The translations under genes were made by a program, and so were the position numbers. The notes beneath the pieces are model-generated. The model worked only from the letters and a program-made list of their open reading frames with translations. It did no database searches and was not told where the DNA came from. 64,000 bases of DNA from Bacillus sp. F19 (GTDB lineage: Bacteria; Bacillota; Bacilli; Bacillales; Bacillaceae), in assembly GCA_023823795.1 (NCBI GenBank), contig CP085711.1:434001-498000 (forward strand). The letters are read 5' to 3'. Shown one piece after another: positions 54,160 through 63,129 of this stretch (position 1 is its first letter; each line of letters begins with the position of its first letter).

Positions 54160-55212
54160 ATGACATTTGCGGTGATTGGGGCAGGTAATACAGGCCAAGC
54201 GATTGCAAGCTACCTCTCCTTAAAAGGGGAGAAGGTAAAATTATATAGTCGAGACCCATTAAAAGCAAAAAAAATTTCGTATCAAGGATTAGAGCTGAAA
54301 GGGATGTATTCTGCAAAGCTGAGTATAGAAGCGTCTTCTCTTATGGAAGAGGTCATCGAAGATGCAGAATTCGTCATTATCACCACTACATCTTTCGGAC
54401 ATAAACAAGTCTTTAGTAAACTGAAACCTCTTTTGAAAGAAAACCAAACAATAGCTATATTTCCAGGTTATTGGGGAGCAATGGAATGTAAGGAGATTCT
54501 CGGAGATCTTTTAGAAGAGAAGAATATTACAGTTGCAGAAACTAGTGCGATGCCTTTTGTTAGTAAAGCAGATAATGCAGGATCCGTCTTCATCAATAAA
54601 ATTAAGAAAAATGTTCTCATCAGTTCCATTCCTACTTCAAAGAATGCTTCCATCTCAAACAAGTTTTTAGAAACCTTCCCACAGTTAATAACAGCTAAGA
54701 ATATATTTGAGACATCATTAAACAATTCAAACGTTGTTATCCATACTCCAATTACACTTTTCAACGCAAGCAGAATCGATTCATCTGAGGAATTCCAATT
54801 TTATGGTCAGGGTGTTTCACCCCTAACCGTTTCCTATATTGAAAAACTTGATCATGAAAGAATAATGTTAGCAAACTTGTTACAAGTTGAAACACAAGAC
54901 ATTCTAACTATCTTGAATGAATTCTATGGAGCTGATTATTCAAGCCTTTATGAGGCGCTACCAGGGCTGTTCCCAGTTGGAACCGCACCTACCACTCTAA
55001 ATCATCGGTACATCACAGAGGATATCCCATTTGGACTTGTTCCTATATCGGAATTAGGAAAAAAAGTAGGAATTGAAACTCCTTATACAGATTCAATCAT
55101 AAACACAGCTTCTTTATTCATGAATACGGATTATAGAGAAGAAGGAGTTAATTTTAAAGATTGGGCGAAAGAGGAAATCTTAAGTGCTGGAGGGCTAACA
55201 CAACAAATCTAG
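54160..55212 (+). CDS. NAD/NADP octopine/nopaline (opine) dehydrogenase family protein
   Basis: About 350 residues from MTFAVIGAGNTGQAIASYL; AAGGGGG lies 6 bases upstream. The Rossmann motif GAGNTGQAIA with KLYSRDPLKAKKI favours NAD(P)H; the C-terminal helical domain carries the family's substrate histidine region (NSNVVIHTPITLFNA) and LNHRYITEDIPFGLVPISELGKKVGIETP in parts. These enzymes join or split an amino acid and a 2-oxo acid. No CntL or CntK homologue is near, so a metallophore pathway is not indicated. As it is followed 36 bases later by an ECF transporter, an imported opine or similar N-carboxyalkyl amino acid may be the substrate. Confidence 0.85.
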   Translation: MTFAVIGAGNTGQAIASYLSLKGEKVKLYSRDPLKAKKISYQGLELKGMYSAKLSIEASSLMEEVIEDAEFVIITTTSFGHKQVFSKLKPLLKENQTIAIFPGYWGAMECKEILGDLLEEKNITVAETSAMPFVSKADNAGSVFINKIKKNVLISSIPTSKNASISNKFLETFPQLITAKNIFETSLNNSNVVIHTPITLFNASRIDSSEEFQFYGQGVSPLTVSYIEKLDHERIMLANLLQVETQDILTILNEFYGADYSSLYEALPGLFPVGTAPTTLNHRYITEDIPFGLVPISELGKKVGIETPYTDSIINTASLFMNTDYREEGVNFKDWAKEEILSAGGLTQQI

Positions 55213-55248
55213 TAATACAAAATTTAATATAAAGTGGGAGGCAATATA

Positions 55249-55827
55249 ATGACTGAGTTAGCGACTGGAAATAAAATTGCTGTACTTAAGAAGAAGGTAA
55301 CTGCGGTTGATTTAATTACAATTGTCGTATTTGCTGTCTTGTATCGAGTACTATGGTATTTCTTTAAATTTGCAGGAGTTGTCTTTCCCTTTAATCATAC
55401 TTTTGTTTATCTATTTTGTGCTTTCTGTCTAGTCCTGTGTTGGGTGATTGTAAGGAGGCCGTATGCTTCTGTCTACTTTACTGCTGCCTGGTGCGCTATC
55501 AACTTTTTTATCCAAGGAGAAATACCTGTATATTGGGTCTTGGTTGTAATTGCTCCATTGTTACCTGAAATCTATTTAAATATGAGAAGAAAAGCTTTTG
55601 CAAATGCTGACGAGGTTTATTCCAGTACAAAAGATTTAATCGTTGCAGCTGTTCTATATAACATGGTATACGAGGCTTTTGTTTGGTGGAGTATTATTAG
55701 TGTTTATCAGATTCCAGTTCCGTTTAATATGATTGCAATCGTATTCGCCATTTCTATTATAGGTATGATAATTGGAGCTGCTATTGCAAGGAAACTTGGG
55801 CTTAAGTTAAAAGGTCTATTAGGTTGA
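55249..55827 (+). CDS. ECF transporter S component (substrate-binding membrane protein)
   Basis: About 192 residues from MTELATGNKI; GGGAGG precedes it. Five to six hydrophobic segments are visible (LITIVVFAVLYRVLWYFFKFAGVVFPF, VYLFCAFCLVLCWVIV, IPVYWVLVVIAPLLPEIYL, MIAIVFAISIIGMIIGAAIARKLG). Its position directly before T and A components, and its size, fit a dedicated S component of group I ECF importers. The layout S-T-fused A is close to the YkoEDC type. Ligand unknown; YkoE-like proteins are linked to thiamine precursors, but the opine dehydrogenase next door argues for another substrate. Confidence 0.8.
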   Translation: MTELATGNKIAVLKKKVTAVDLITIVVFAVLYRVLWYFFKFAGVVFPFNHTFVYLFCAFCLVLCWVIVRRPYASVYFTAAWCAINFFIQGEIPVYWVLVVIAPLLPEIYLNMRRKAFANADEVYSSTKDLIVAAVLYNMVYEAFVWWSIISVYQIPVPFNMIAIVFAISIIGMIIGAAIARKLGLKLKGLLG

Positions 55828-55858
55828 TAGTCTAGTAATTTACATGGAGGTGTAAGCA

Positions 55859-56668
55859 GTGGCTGCAATTGATTTTGTTTCCAACTTGGATGAAAATACG
55901 TGGGTCCATAAATTGGACCCAAGAGCTAAATTACTTTTAATATTGAGTTTTGTAATTATTCCACTCTTATTCATGAATCCAGTTTATTTAACTTCCATTC
56001 TAATGTTGGGGTTGCCGTTATGGTTTGCAGCGAAGATTAAGATTAAGCCAATCCTTCCATTGCTCGTAACGATCGTAATACTTGCAATGTCTGCGATTGT
56101 TTTTGCCACTTTTTATAACTACAACCAACCAAATGCTAACATCCTTTTTTCAATTGGCTCACTTCAAGCAACCGATATTGGCCTATATTCCGGCCTGATC
56201 CTTGGTTATAGGATTGCCATTCCTTGTTTTATGACGATCATTTTAATTTTAACAACAGACCCCGCTCTATTGGCAAAAGGATTAATGAAAATGAAGGTAC
56301 CTATCAGTGTTGCATTTATGTTTTTGGGTACCCTGCGATTTTTCCCTCTAGTGTTCGAGGAATTAACCAATATATCAAATGCCCAAACAATTAGAGGAGT
56401 AAATAAGAAGGGGATAAGAGGAAGTTGGAACAGTTTCAGATTGGCTGTTTTTCCCTTATTAATTAACTCTTTGAGAAGAAGCAGAACAATGGGTCTTGCC
56501 GTTGAAAGTAAGGGGTTCAGTAAAATGGCATGGAAAGAATACTATCAGGATATGAAATTCTCAAATATCGATACGTTTATTACCATTTTAACGATTATTT
56601 TCTTAATTGTTGCTTTATATGTAAGATTTGTTTTGGGGTTAGGTGCAGATAATTCAGTCGTCTTATAG
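55859..56668 (+). CDS. ECF transporter T component (EcfT/CbiQ family)
   Basis: 269 residues with a GTG start after GGAGGTG. WVHKLDPRAKLLLILSFVIIPLLF is the family N-terminus. The two coupling motifs that dock into the ATPases are NAQTIRGV around residue 180 and GLAVESKGF around residue 218. It links the S component to the ATPase and sits in the membrane. The last 26 bases overlap a longer reading of the ATPase frame, but the real ATPase start lies 40 bases downstream. Confidence 0.9.
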   Translation: MAAIDFVSNLDENTWVHKLDPRAKLLLILSFVIIPLLFMNPVYLTSILMLGLPLWFAAKIKIKPILPLLVTIVILAMSAIVFATFYNYNQPNANILFSIGSLQATDIGLYSGLILGYRIAIPCFMTIILILTTDPALLAKGLMKMKVPISVAFMFLGTLRFFPLVFEELTNISNAQTIRGVNKKGIRGSWNSFRLAVFPLLINSLRRSRTMGLAVESKGFSKMAWKEYYQDMKFSNIDTFITILTIIFLIVALYVRFVLGLGADNSVVL

Positions 56669-56708
56669 TAAAGTTTCCGTCAAAAACCTCACAAAAAGGA
56701 GTGAGAAT

Positions 56709-58451
56709 ATGAGCAATAATATTATTGAGGTGAAAGGCCTAAGTTATTCATACCCCGGGGTAGAAATTAATACATTGAATAATATAGACTTAGAGATCCA
56801 GAAGGGCGAGTTTGTCCTCATTACTGGTACAAGCGGAAGTGGCAAGACAACTTTGGCTAAATGCTTAAACGGTATCATTCCTCATCTCGCTGAGGGTAAA
56901 TTAGATGGAGAAGTAATCATCAACGGAAAGAATACACAAAGTGTGCCTATGCATTCTCTTGCCTCAGAAATAGGAATGGTTTTTCAAAACCCTGAAGACC
57001 AAATTTTTTCAATAAGAGTGGAAGATGAAATTGCCTTTGGGGTAGAATGCCAAGGATATACTCAAGAAGTAATAAAAGAACGGGTACACTATGGGCTGCA
57101 AAAGCTTAGATTAGAAGATATTAAAAAGCAAATAACGTTCTCTTTATCCGGTGGGCAAAAACAAAAGGTGTCAATTGCAAGTAACTTAGCGATGCTACCA
57201 TCAATCTTAATTCTTGATGATCCTACAACGGACCTGGATCCAGTCAGCAAACAAGAAGTCATGGATATATTAGCAGAATTAAAGGAAGAAATTGATACGA
57301 CATTTCTTATTATAGAACATGATTTAAACGATCTTATTGAGTTTGTTGACAGAGTCATCATTATGGATGAAGGAGAAATACTATATAACGGGCATCCGAG
57401 CGAAATATTATATAATCATTTTAATGAATTGGATGAGTTAGGAATACGTATTCCAGATCATATACGACTGGGTAAGTTTCTGTTTCACAAAGGGTTTAAA
57501 TACGATTCCTTTCCTATATCAAAAAAAGAAATTTCTGAGTGGGTTAAAGATTTACTTGTTACTAAGAAATTGACTCTGCCAATATATGAAAATAACTTGA
57601 AAAGCAGTAACCAAGAAATCGTTGCTAAAATAGAAGATGTGAACTTCAGTTATCAGAAAGATAAACAAATCCTTTTTGATATTAACGTAGAAGTTAATAA
57701 AGGGGAACTTTTAGCCATTGTAGGGCATAATGGATGCGGCAAATCTACATTAATGAAGAATCTAATCGGATTATTAAAGCCATCTGAAGGTAAAGTCGAA
57801 ATCAATAACAAGGATACTAAAAACTATAAAGTCCAAGATATCATTTTAGATATTGGATATGTTTTTCAAAATCCTGATAATCAGCTATTTTGTAACACTG
57901 TTGAGGAGGAAGTCCAATTTGGTTTAAAAAATAGGGGCTATAGTGAAGATGTCATCAGTGAACAAGTAGAACTGGCTATCAATACTGTAGGGCTGCAAAA
58001 GAAAAGAAAAGAACATCCTTTTTCCTTAAGCAGAGGGGAACGGCAAAGGTTAGCTGTAGCTACAATGCTAGTTTCAGATCCAAAGATTATCTTGCTGGAT
58101 GAACCCACCACCGGTCAGGATGATCAAAGCTTAAAAGCTCTCTTAACCTTAATGGAAAAGTTGGTAAAGGAAAAAGGAGCAACAGTGGTCATGATTACTC
58201 ATGATATGGAAGTAGTTGCTCAATACGCTAGTAGAGTATTAGTCATAGACGCAGGGAAAATTGTACTTGAGGGTTGTCCTAAAGAAGTATTCTTTCAAAA
58301 CTATCAAAAGCTTCATTCGCTAAAATTAAAGCCACCCATCATCTCTCAGTTTTCAGCAGAATTATTAGAATATGGATTTCCTCAAGTATTAAATTGGCAC
58401 ATGTTTAATGAAGAAGTGGTAAATTATAACCAAGATACTAAGATTGTATAA
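56709..58451 (+). CDS. ECF transporter ATPase, two fused ABC domains (EcfA1A2/YkoD-like)
   Basis: About 580 residues from MSNNIIEVKG; AAAAAGGAG precedes it. Domain 1: Walker A GTSGSGKTT, Q-loop FQNPEDQIF, signature LSGGQKQK, Walker B LILDDPTTDLD. Domain 2: Walker A GHNGCGKST, FQNPDNQLF, signature LSRGERQR, Walker B IILLDEPTTGQD. The first Walker B has Asp instead of the catalytic Glu, and the second signature has Arg in place of the second-last Gly. Both changes would fall in the same composite ATP site, so only one site looks canonical. It energises the S and T components encoded just upstream. Confidence 0.93.
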   Translation: MSNNIIEVKGLSYSYPGVEINTLNNIDLEIQKGEFVLITGTSGSGKTTLAKCLNGIIPHLAEGKLDGEVIINGKNTQSVPMHSLASEIGMVFQNPEDQIFSIRVEDEIAFGVECQGYTQEVIKERVHYGLQKLRLEDIKKQITFSLSGGQKQKVSIASNLAMLPSILILDDPTTDLDPVSKQEVMDILAELKEEIDTTFLIIEHDLNDLIEFVDRVIIMDEGEILYNGHPSEILYNHFNELDELGIRIPDHIRLGKFLFHKGFKYDSFPISKKEISEWVKDLLVTKKLTLPIYENNLKSSNQEIVAKIEDVNFSYQKDKQILFDINVEVNKGELLAIVGHNGCGKSTLMKNLIGLLKPSEGKVEINNKDTKNYKVQDIILDIGYVFQNPDNQLFCNTVEEEVQFGLKNRGYSEDVISEQVELAINTVGLQKKRKEHPFSLSRGERQRLAVATMLVSDPKIILLDEPTTGQDDQSLKALLTLMEKLVKEKGATVVMITHDMEVVAQYASRVLVIDAGKIVLEGCPKEVFFQNYQKLHSLKLKPPIISQFSAELLEYGFPQVLNWHMFNEEVVNYNQDTKIV

Positions 58452-58488
58452 AGAATCTGATGAAACGCTATTAAATGACTACTATTAG

Positions 58489-58517
58489 CACCGTTCAAAA
58501 AATGAACGGTGTTTTTT
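58489..58517 (+). terminator. Terminator of the ECF operon
   Basis: CACCGTTCA and TGAACGGTG form a 9-bp stem around AAAAA and are followed by six T residues, 38 bases after the ATPase stop. Confidence 0.85.
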
Positions 58518-58752
58518 CTATATAACATACAATATTATATATGTTTATTTTGTTGTTATAATATATGTCAATATATACAAAAGATTATAATATAGCTATT
58601 ACCAAATTCCATTTTTAAATGTGGATTAACATAAAGATTTTCAAAAACGCCATTCGTGTTATTCAATTAAAGGGCCACTTTCTGGAGTAACTTATTGTGT
58701 AAATGCAGTGATTTTGAAATAATGGTTATTATGACTAATAGGGGTCCTGACG

Positions 58753-58881
58753 CATCACCGTCAAGCTAATATTTTTAAGTGCACCTAAAACAAACAATTT
58801 TAAATAACAATAGTGATTTTTGAGAATTTAGTTCATTTTTTGGTTTTGGGGATATTCTAGTTTTTCAGCTTGATGGCGATG
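58753..58881. mobile_element. 129-bp MITE-like element with IS4-type inverted ends
   Basis: The left end reads CATCACCGTCAAGCTAA and the right end, as reverse complement, CATCGCCATCAAGCTGA. They resemble each other and the IS231-like end at 12956-12973 (CATGCCCATCAAGCTAAG). The interior has no coding frame. It could be moved by a related transposase. The surrounding 58518-59061 gap shows no gene; GC-richer sequence at 58890-59020 may be another IS fragment. Confidence 0.5.
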
Positions 58882-59061
58882 GGGTAATACCAGTGTCTGT
58901 GTCCCAGGGAGAAAAGGACAGACTTGGCATCAGAATGAAACGAAGAGTCATGATTTCTTCATACGACTAGAGAGTTTGGCAGCTATGCCCGTGGGGAGGA
59001 GAGACCAGACTCTGACTTGTATTGGTTCATTTATAGACCTTAGAAAAGGGGTGTATCTACT

Positions 59062-59571
59062 TTGAAAGTTATTGAAACAAATCGATTAGTACTTCGTTGG
59101 ATATCAACTGATGATGCGGAGTTTATACTTGAGCTTTTGAATGAGCCTTCATGGTTCCAGTTTATCGGGGATAAGGGTGTGAGAACCCTCGAAGATGCGC
59201 GAAATTATATTTTGAAAGGACCCGTTGAAATGTATGATCGTTTGGGGTTCGGTCTGTATTTGACCGAATTGAAAGAGGAAGGTATTCCTATTGGGATCTG
59301 CGGTCTGATAAAAAGGGATGCCTTGGAAGATGTGGATATTGGATTTGCCTTTCTTTCCAGGTTTTGGGCGAAAGGATATGCCTATGAGTCAGCCTCTGCA
59401 GTAATGGCGTATGGAAAAGACGTTTTAGGTCTTAATCGCATAGTGGCTATAACTTCTCCAAACAATCACAGTTCTGCTAAACTACTTGAAAAGCTGGGGT
59501 TGCAATTTGAACGAATGGTTAAGTTTTCTAATGATTCTCAAGAGGTTAGGTTGTTTGCGAATGAAATCTAA
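59062..59571 (+). CDS. GNAT acetyltransferase (RimJ/RimL type)
   Basis: 169 residues from a TTG start with AAAAGGGG upstream. ETNRLVLRWISTDDAEFILELLNEPSW is the usual RimJ/RimL N-terminus; IGICGLIKRDALEDVDIGFAFLSRFWAKGYAYESASAVMAYG holds the acetyl-CoA loop (here FWAKGYA in the R/Q-x-x-G-x-A position). The C-terminal INNHSSAKLLEKLG-like segment (SPNNHSSAKLLEKLGL) is typical. It transfers an acetyl group from acetyl-CoA to an amine; the target may be a protein N-terminus, small amine or antibiotic. Isolated gene. Confidence 0.88.
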   Translation: MKVIETNRLVLRWISTDDAEFILELLNEPSWFQFIGDKGVRTLEDARNYILKGPVEMYDRLGFGLYLTELKEEGIPIGICGLIKRDALEDVDIGFAFLSRFWAKGYAYESASAVMAYGKDVLGLNRIVAITSPNNHSSAKLLEKLGLQFERMVKFSNDSQEVRLFANEI

Positions 59572-59654
59572 CTATCCTTTGAATCCTGAGGAGGAAGAAA
59601 AGAAAAGAATGAAATCCTTCTCCAAACTGTACATCGAGAGCTATAGAAGAATAG

Positions 59655-59789
59655 ATTTCTGTAATTGCTTTATCTGAAGAGACAGGTACTTGTCTTTGTG
59701 ATGATGGTGTAAAAGTTATAGGAAATGCTCCAGCCTATGTTTTTGAAAGTGAAAATAAAAGAAGAACTCAACCAGAGACTTTTATTTAA
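59655..59789 (+). pseudogene. C-terminal relic of a peptidase-E/cyanophycinase-like protein (uncertain)
   Basis: The frame ISVIALSEETGTCLCDDGVK and VIGNAPAYVFESE resembles the C-terminus of peptidase E-type class I glutaminase-fold hydrolases. No start, ribosome binding site or upstream coding sequence remains. A deletion probably joined it to the sequence after the GNAT gene. Confidence 0.4.
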
Positions 59790-59956
59790 AATATATTTTC
59801 TTAATAAGCTAACGGGTGGCTTTCCTTGAATACCAGTTTTGTGGGAAAATCTGCCTATTTCATTAAAATGAAATCAGAATTTATTGTAAGAAACTAAAAT
59901 AAAGTACAGACTCGAGGAAAAAGGATTTTTGTAGAATAGGGATGGGGGGGGTTTTT

Positions 59957-61252
59957 GTGACTACACAAATTGCCTTATTTGGCTCCTCGGCTTTTGTTGA
60001 TCAAGTGCAAGAGTATACAAAGGAATTAGCTGAGATTTCCATAGTTCCATTTATTTATAAAAATCCTAATGAAGTGGTTGATCAAATTGAGAGTGCAAAA
60101 TATTGTGATGTTTTACTTTTTTCTGGAGTATTGCCTTATTACTTTGCGCGAACTGCACTATTGACATATAAAAAGCCCAGCGTCTATATCTCAAATGATG
60201 AATATATGGTATCTATTTCTATATTTAGATTGCTTTATTCTGAAGGCTTTCCACTTGATAGGATTTCTATTGATTTGCCTGACCGCTCCATTCTGTTGCA
60301 ATGCTTACATGATTTTCAGCTTGACGAGAAAAATTTATGGGTAATCGATTATCCTTTTATTCTTAATAATGAGGTTTCATCCTCTTTTTCCACTAAAGAG
60401 ATTGTCTGCTATCATGAGCAGCTTCACAAGCAAGGAAAAGTAGATATAACCTTAACTAGTATTCATGCTGTCTATGATGCACTTCTTTCAAAAGGTATTA
60501 AGTGTCAGAAAATGATTGATCCAAAAAAGAATATTTTGAACACAATCCATGAGGCAGTTGTAAAATCTAAACTTTATCAAACAGAGCAGTCTCAAGTTGC
60601 AGTTGGTTATATTTTAGTTGAAGCTGAAGAAGTTGAAGATTTTTTGGCCCATGATATATTGCTTCATTTTGATTCCGAATTTGAAGGTACCATTCAATAT
60701 ATTGAGGATGGATTGTTTGTTTTTTATAGCACAAGAGGGACAATGGAGAAGGCTACAAGCTTCTATCAAACATACCCACTTAATCACTATATGAATAATC
60801 ATCCTCTGATTACGATTAAAATGGGGATTGGATTCGGACTAACGTCAAACGAAGCAAAACGTAATGCGAAAATAGCTTTATCTCATGCAGAAAAGCATCA
60901 AAGTAAAAACATCGCTTTTATTGTCACTGATGATGAAAGAATTATTGGACCATTAGGGGAAAAAACAAGCAAGGAATATCAACTAAAAAGTGAAGACAAA
61001 AGGATTCAAGAGATGTCAAAAAAAGCTGGAATAAGTGTTGCAAAGTTCAATCATTTCCTTCACTTCATAAACAATCTTCCGGTTAATCGGTTTACAGCCG
61101 AAGATATCTCCGAAAACTTTAATGTTACAAGACGAACAGCTGAAAGATTAATGAAAAAGCTGATAGAACAACAATTAGTCATTAAAATTGGTGAAGAACA
61201 ACTGCACCAGCAGGGAAGACCTAGAGCCATTTATACATTTCGATTAAAATAG
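59957..61252 (+). CDS. Transcriptional regulator with sensor, degenerate nucleotidyl-cyclase-like and winged-HTH regions
   Basis: About 431 residues from GTG at 59957 (GGGGGG lies 5 bases upstream); an ATG 15 bases earlier sits too close to that box. The first ~190 residues look like a PrpR/receiver-like sensor (VTTQIALFGSSAFVDQVQEY, CDVLLFSGVLPYYFARTAL). The middle contains LITIKMGIGFGLTSNEAKRNAKIALSHAE, similar to GGDEF/GTP-cyclohydrolase-III-type folds but without catalytic motifs. The last ~75 residues are a winged HTH (FTAEDISENFNVTRRTAERLMKKLIEQQLV). It is followed by a terminator and the YfcC-M20 operon, which it probably controls through two direct repeats. Confidence 0.75.
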   Translation: MTTQIALFGSSAFVDQVQEYTKELAEISIVPFIYKNPNEVVDQIESAKYCDVLLFSGVLPYYFARTALLTYKKPSVYISNDEYMVSISIFRLLYSEGFPLDRISIDLPDRSILLQCLHDFQLDEKNLWVIDYPFILNNEVSSSFSTKEIVCYHEQLHKQGKVDITLTSIHAVYDALLSKGIKCQKMIDPKKNILNTIHEAVVKSKLYQTEQSQVAVGYILVEAEEVEDFLAHDILLHFDSEFEGTIQYIEDGLFVFYSTRGTMEKATSFYQTYPLNHYMNNHPLITIKMGIGFGLTSNEAKRNAKIALSHAEKHQSKNIAFIVTDDERIIGPLGEKTSKEYQLKSEDKRIQEMSKKAGISVAKFNHFLHFINNLPVNRFTAEDISENFNVTRRTAERLMKKLIEQQLVIKIGEEQLHQQGRPRAIYTFRLK

Positions 61253-61265
61253 TAGTTTAAAAAAG

Positions 61266-61296
61266 TAGCTCCTTATATTTAATGGAGCTATTTTTT
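61266..61296 (+). terminator. Terminator after the regulator gene
   Basis: TAGCTCC and GGAGCTA form a 7-bp stem around 11 bases and are followed by six T residues. It makes the regulator a separate transcription unit from the YfcC gene. Confidence 0.75.
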
Positions 61297-61384
61297 ATTA
61301 GATTTTTTTTTGAACATTGACAATGATAAATTAATTATTTATATTATTTATAATAGTTTGAAAATTAATACCTTTTTTTTGGTG

Positions 61385-61406
61385 AAAAGCGACATATTTA
61401 CGACGA
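61385..61406 (+). promoter_or_regulatory. 22-bp direct repeat, copy 1 (candidate operator)
   Basis: AAAAGCGACATATTTACGAC plus GA. Inside, CGAC occurs twice with starts 11 bases apart, one helical turn. The identical sequence recurs 182 bases downstream. It lies between the regulator terminator and the YfcC gene. Confidence 0.6.
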
Positions 61407-61566
61407 AAAGCAGTAATGGATTTTCTAAAATCTAAAAACTTGAGAAGAGGAAGGTGAAGTTAAGGCAAACTAGTTGAAAAGGTGGAAGGTCCCAAGGCAT
61501 TCATGTATTTTTATTCTTTTTGCAGTTATCAAGGTTATATCCAGCAGTAAAATTATCACTTTTTTA

Positions 61567-61588
61567 AAAAGCGACATATTTACGACGA
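61567..61588 (+). promoter_or_regulatory. 22-bp direct repeat, copy 2 (candidate operator)
   Basis: Exact second copy of the element at 61385, ending 48 bases before the YfcC start codon. Two identical sites in a short intergenic region next to a regulator gene suggest repression or activation by DNA looping. Confidence 0.6.
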
Positions 61589-61636
61589 GATTTTATGAGG
61601 GATTTAAAACCTATTAAATTAAAAGGAGCGATGTGA

Positions 61637-63055
61637 ATGTCTGTTAATGTGCAAACGAGTGGTCAAAAGGTGCAAAATCCAAAATGGAGGGTTCCGCACG
61701 TTTTTGTTATTTTAATTTCTGTTATCATCCTTGCGACTATCAGTACTTATATAGTACCTTCCGGTGAATATGAACGTGTAGAAAACGAACAAGGTAGAAC
61801 TGTGGTTGTAGATGGCAGCTATAGTACTGTTGAAAGTTCTGCTGCATCCTTTCTTGATATTTTTCAATCTATTCATACAGGTATGGTTAACTCTGCAAGC
61901 ATTATTTTTTACATTTTTATTGTCGGGGGTTCGTTTGGGATTCTGCGTGCGACTGGAGCGATTGAAGGAGCTGTTCACAGTATTTCAAGCAAAATTCAAG
62001 GAAAAGAACAACTTCTCATTCCGGTACTGATGACGTTTTTTGCCCTTGGAGGCGCTATGCTGGGTCTTGCAGAAGAAACGCTTCCTTATATAACGATTAT
62101 GGTCCCACTCGTTATTATGCTTGGTTTTGATTCAATGGTTGGTGCAGCGGTAGTTTTATTAGGAACATCAGCTGGATTTACTGCTGCTTTTATGAACCCA
62201 TTTACTGTTGGAGTTGCACAAGGAATCGCTCAACTACCGATATTTTCTGGACTTGGCTTACGAATCATCTTTTTTGTCATCTTTTTAAGTGTCAGTATTT
62301 TGTATGTTATGCGATATGCAAGAAAAATTAAAGAAAATCCTGAAAAAAGTCTTGTTTTTCAAGAAAGCAGACAAATATTTAGTTCACTTGAAAAACAGGA
62401 AAAAGTGGAGTTTACGGGTCAACATAAAGCTGCATTTATTGTCCTTTTCCTCTCTCTAGTTACATTAGCTTTTGGGGTAAGTAAATATGGTTGGTTTCTT
62501 ACTGAAATCGCCGGTCTTTTCCTCATTATGGGTATAGCGATTGGTCTAGTTTCAAAAATGTCGTTTAGCCAAATGTCTGAATCATTTATTGAAGGCTGCC
62601 AGGTTCTTGTTCTTGGAGCGCTAGTTGTGGGAGTTGCCCATGGCATTCTAGTTGTATTGCAAGATGGAAAAATAATGGATTCGATTTTGTATTCACTCGC
62701 AAGTGCAGTTGGGTCGTTGCCATCACAATTATCAGCAATAGGGATGTACTTGGTTCAATGTTTAATCAATTATATTGTTCCCTCTGGAAGTGGTCAGGCG
62801 GCTTTAACGATGCCGATTATGGCACCACTAGGTGATTTAGTAGGTGTTACAAGACAAACCGCAGTGTTAGCATTCCAATTTGGGGATGGTATTTCTAATA
62901 TATTCACACCAACATCCGGCTACTTTATGGCTGGGTTAGCATTGGCAGGGATTTCCTGGATTAAATGGGTAAAATGGATTTGGCCACTCATTTTAATTCA
63001 TTACACACTTGGTGCAATTTTTGTATCAATCGCTCATCTAATTGGTTATCAGTAA
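61637..63055 (+). CDS. YfcC-family membrane transporter
   Basis: 472 residues, about 11-12 hydrophobic segments. WRVPHVFVILISVIILATISTYIVPSGEYERV with the PSGEY motif after TM1 is diagnostic for the YfcC/AbgT-related family of basic amino acid or peptide carriers. Later IVPSGSGQAALTMPIMAPLGDLVG and FQFGDGISNIFTPTSGYFMAGLALAG are strongly conserved. GGAG precedes the ATG. It is followed 75 bases later by an M20 amidohydrolase; this combination is common and suggests uptake of an N-acylated amino acid or dipeptide that is then hydrolysed. Confidence 0.9.
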   Translation: MSVNVQTSGQKVQNPKWRVPHVFVILISVIILATISTYIVPSGEYERVENEQGRTVVVDGSYSTVESSAASFLDIFQSIHTGMVNSASIIFYIFIVGGSFGILRATGAIEGAVHSISSKIQGKEQLLIPVLMTFFALGGAMLGLAEETLPYITIMVPLVIMLGFDSMVGAAVVLLGTSAGFTAAFMNPFTVGVAQGIAQLPIFSGLGLRIIFFVIFLSVSILYVMRYARKIKENPEKSLVFQESRQIFSSLEKQEKVEFTGQHKAAFIVLFLSLVTLAFGVSKYGWFLTEIAGLFLIMGIAIGLVSKMSFSQMSESFIEGCQVLVLGALVVGVAHGILVVLQDGKIMDSILYSLASAVGSLPSQLSAIGMYLVQCLINYIVPSGSGQAALTMPIMAPLGDLVGVTRQTAVLAFQFGDGISNIFTPTSGYFMAGLALAGISWIKWVKWIWPLILIHYTLGAIFVSIAHLIGYQ

Positions 63056-63129
63056 AAACGGAGTTAGACTCATATTTATAAAATAATATGTAACTAAAAA
63101 TTCAAGCAAGAGTAAAGGGAGAGAGTTAA

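Noticed and set aside
54160-55212. Staphylopine/pseudopaline-type metallophore synthesis
   Set aside because: No nicotianamine-synthase-like CntL or epimerase CntK is nearby, and the transporter is ECF rather than a CntA-F type ABC importer.
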